Positions 41,942 to 43,448 of a DNA stretch of 43,448 bases are shown one piece after another. Source of the DNA: Nitrosomonadaceae bacterium (lineage in GTDB: Bacteria > Pseudomonadota > Gammaproteobacteria > Burkholderiales > Nitrosomonadaceae); NCBI GenBank assembly GCA_919902515.1, contig CAKKRD010000058.1:1-43448 (forward strand). Direction: 5' to 3'. A program made the position numbers and the translations under genes. The number at the start of each line of letters is the position of its first letter. Position 1 is the first letter of the stretch. The notes beneath the pieces are model-generated. The model had not been told where the DNA came from and made no database searches. It saw nothing but the letters and a program-made list of their open reading frames with translations.

Positions 41942-42363
41942 TGATCTACGTGGACACCAGCGTGATCGTAGCGTTGCTGACAGTCGAACTGAAAACGCCG
42001 AATGTGACGGCATGGTATGCCGGGTTGCGGGATGTGCCGACCAGTAGCGACTGGTTGCTGACCGAGTTTTCCAGCGCCATTTCCATCAAGCAGCGCACTG
42101 GCCAGTTATCCGAGGCCAACGCCAAGCGGGTGCATAAGGAATTCGATCTACTGGCCGTAGGTGGCCTGCGGCTTGCCCCGGTAAGCCGGAGCGCATACAA
42201 CCAGGCGGCAAAAATGGTCAAGTCATACCAGCACGGCCTGCGCGCCGGAGATTCGCTGCACCTTGCCGTGGCGCAGGAATTAGGCGCAAGTCACATGGCC
42301 ACCCTGGACGGGACACTGGCGGAAAATGCAAAACGGAAAGGACTAAAGCTTATCGGATTTTGA
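41941..42363 (+). CDS. PIN-domain toxin (VapC-like ribonuclease)
   Basis: A 140-residue PIN-domain toxin. The four acidic active-site residues are all in place: D5 (MIYVDTSV), E42 (LLTEFSSAI), D103 (AGDSLHLA) and D122 (MATLDGTLA). VapC toxins cleave tRNA or rRNA at single sites using Mg2+. The reading frame is intact and full length and is coupled to its antitoxin. This looks like a functional module, in contrast to the decayed pair at 24812-25207. It lies in the accessory stretch after ssrA. Confidence 0.91.
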   Translation: MIYVDTSVIVALLTVELKTPNVTAWYAGLRDVPTSSDWLLTEFSSAISIKQRTGQLSEANAKRVHKEFDLLAVGGLRLAPVSRSAYNQAAKMVKSYQHGLRAGDSLHLAVAQELGASHMATLDGTLAENAKRKGLKLIGF

Positions 42364-42382
42364 GATACCCCCTCTGCGGCAT

Positions 42383-42616
42383 ATGGGGAAAGCAGGACGG
42401 ACTGGTGCTGTTACTACGCCCGACCCAAAAGCTACGTTCTACCGCTACCGTAGAGAATTTCTCAAGCATGGAATCGACATCGCCATTCGTCAATCCTCAA
42501 AGCCGGATAACGTCATTCCTCTGATTCGTGTCTTGCGTCCAGAGGCCATTGCTCAAGTTCCGGATTGGGCTGTTGGTACCTCGCTGTATTTCGATCCCAA
42601 ATTAAATCGGGCTTAA
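42383..42616 (+). CDS. Hypothetical protein (77 aa)
   Basis: MGKAGRTGAVTTPDPKATFY ... ending VGTSLYFDPKLNRA. I do not recognise a family. It is basic in its first half and has no signal peptide, membrane span or cysteine motif. No strong ribosome-binding site precedes the ATG. It follows the toxin gene by 19 bp and could be read from the same transcript. The stretch could equally be a remnant of a larger lost gene, as the neighbouring HNH gene is also incomplete. Confidence 0.35.
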   Translation: MGKAGRTGAVTTPDPKATFYRYRREFLKHGIDIAIRQSSKPDNVIPLIRVLRPEAIAQVPDWAVGTSLYFDPKLNRA

Positions 42617-42750
42617 AGTTCATTACCCCGATTGGCTCGCCGGTTCGGGCGTATTTAGTAACTGAATAGTCAATTTTCAACTGCCCGTTACTTGAAGTGA
42701 CTATCGCAGATAAGTCGGGTACGCCTGTACGCTAGCAGTGATTTCTTCGG

Positions 42751-43395
42751 CTACGTTTTTTTTGTTCGCTTAGATCGCTTAGGTCGCTGGATTTGCTTAG
42801 ATGACGCGCGCCAACTTCCGGGATATAGCGCCTCAAGTTTCTTTAATTCAGATGCTCGTTCAATAGTTCTAGCAGTCGCCTCAGGGTCTGAGTCGATCAA
42901 GGGAGACCGAGCATAATCGCTAAGCAGTAAATCTATATTGTCTGCAAGCATTTTGCCCATCCTACTTGCGTTTCTTATCGAGTTCGCAGCTTGCGCTTTA
43001 ATGTGTGCCGGAAGATGATCTATGTGAATCGTGCGAAGAGCTGAAATTCCTCCCGCAACAAAACGATCGCACTCGGTTAAACGACTTCGTATCTCGCGAA
43101 TCCGCCGAAGAGTCAGTCGATTGAGATCAATTGCGTCAATCGTAAATTTACCTGTGATGGACTTAGGCTTCAGTCGAATCCCGCTTTTCTCAAAGTGCTC
43201 ATGATGAAAGTCTTGATCCGGTCTAAAGAAGCGTACCCCGCTATTTCGGGCAGTTTCTGGGGGACTACGATTTCCTTTTCTCTGATTACATTCATCACAT
43301 GCATACATAAGATTAGAGTATTAATTTTCTAGATCAGGCCGACCGAAACGGGGCTCATAATGATCAATCGTAAAGCGGATTGCTTGAGCTTCTGA
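42751..43395 (-). pseudogene. HNH endonuclease gene, 5'-truncated and with a nonsense codon
   Basis: The open part from 43308 encodes MYACDECNQRKGNRSPPETA and continues to the end of a typical HNH family C-terminus (RFFRPDQDFHHEHFEKSG, DLNRLTLRRIREIRSRL, HIDHLPAHIK). Reading upstream in the same frame gives EAQAIRFTIDHYEP, the first half of the HNH core with its DH, and GRPDLEN, then TAA at 43321-43323, then YSNLMYACDECN. The stop therefore falls inside the active-site domain. Further upstream the frame ends at 43396, where an insertion-sequence-like end begins. The gene is inactive unless a product starting at 43308 has a function of its own. Confidence 0.75.
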
Positions 43396-43396
43396 T

Positions 43397-43448
43397 TATA
43401 GTGGACCCCAATTTTCGGACAGTGAAATAAGATGGTAGCCTGCTGTGA
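43397..43448. mobile_element. Probable end of an insertion sequence (IS3-like), cut by the window edge
   Basis: The sequence tagtggaccccaattttcgg (43399 on), followed by acagtg, resembles terminal inverted repeats of IS3-family elements (TGGACCCC ... GGACA). It abuts the truncated 5' end of the HNH gene, as expected for an insertion. The transposase lies outside the window, so the assignment rests on the terminus alone. Confidence 0.42.

Overview
The window reads as a chromosomal segment of a betaproteobacterium, probably in the Nitrosomonadales/Gallionellaceae neighbourhood. This is inferred from the gene order gph-ubiG-(amidohydrolase)-ompA / gyrA-serC-serA-pheA-hisC-aroF-tyrA, from the tmRNA tag ANDERYALAA, and from a fairly GC-rich coding style. 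No 16S rRNA or other decisive taxonomic marker is present, so the placement is tentative.

Left part (1-24352): a dense run of stress, repair and cofactor-salvage genes. It starts with a CheB-CheR-coiled coil-PAS chemosensory regulator broken by about three frameshifts. Next come a phosphoribosyltransferase, a PolX-type DNA polymerase, archease plus RtcB (RNA repair), a universal stress protein, nicotinamidase plus nicotinate phosphoribosyltransferase (NAD salvage), a P-type cation ATPase resembling Na/K pumps, a zinc alcohol dehydrogenase, a PEBP-family protein, two Hsp20 chaperones (one with a convincing sigma-32 type promoter), a helix-hairpin-helix protein and a 54-residue membrane protein. 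These are followed by a complete AmmeMemoRadiSam set (amrB-amrA-amrS) coupled to an alpha/beta hydrolase, an RNA methyltransferase, and an uncharacterised operon of an acyl-CoA-dehydrogenase-like flavoprotein, a PhnD-like binding protein without a signal peptide, and a di-iron ferritin-like protein.

Accessory island (about 24800-27240): visibly more AT-rich than its flanks. It holds a decayed ParD-like/RelE-like toxin-antitoxin pair and, on the minus strand, what I consider the most interesting locus. In order of transcription this is a sigma-70 promoter with operator-like repeats, about 170 nt of densely structured non-coding sequence, an 85-residue unknown protein, an Xre-type HTH regulator, and a reverse transcriptase carrying the retron-specific NAxxH motif. 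The catalytic motif is LVDD instead of YADD, and the retron VTG motif reads VNN. I interpret this as a divergent, probably undescribed retron-type system inserted directly after tyrA, where aroA-cmk-rpsA would normally follow in betaproteobacteria.

Right part (27244-43448): the housekeeping operon gyrA-serC-serA-pheA-hisC-aroF-tyrA on the minus strand. On the plus strand are two tandem OmpA-like genes, with a duplication scar that includes a piece of the next gene, then an MtaD-like deaminase, ubiG, gph and ssrA (tmRNA). A 27-bp perfect inverted repeat starts inside the tmRNA 3' end. Beyond ssrA the content is accessory: an intact VapB/VapC pair, a small unknown ORF, an HNH endonuclease gene with a nonsense codon and a missing 5' end, and what looks like the end of an insertion sequence.
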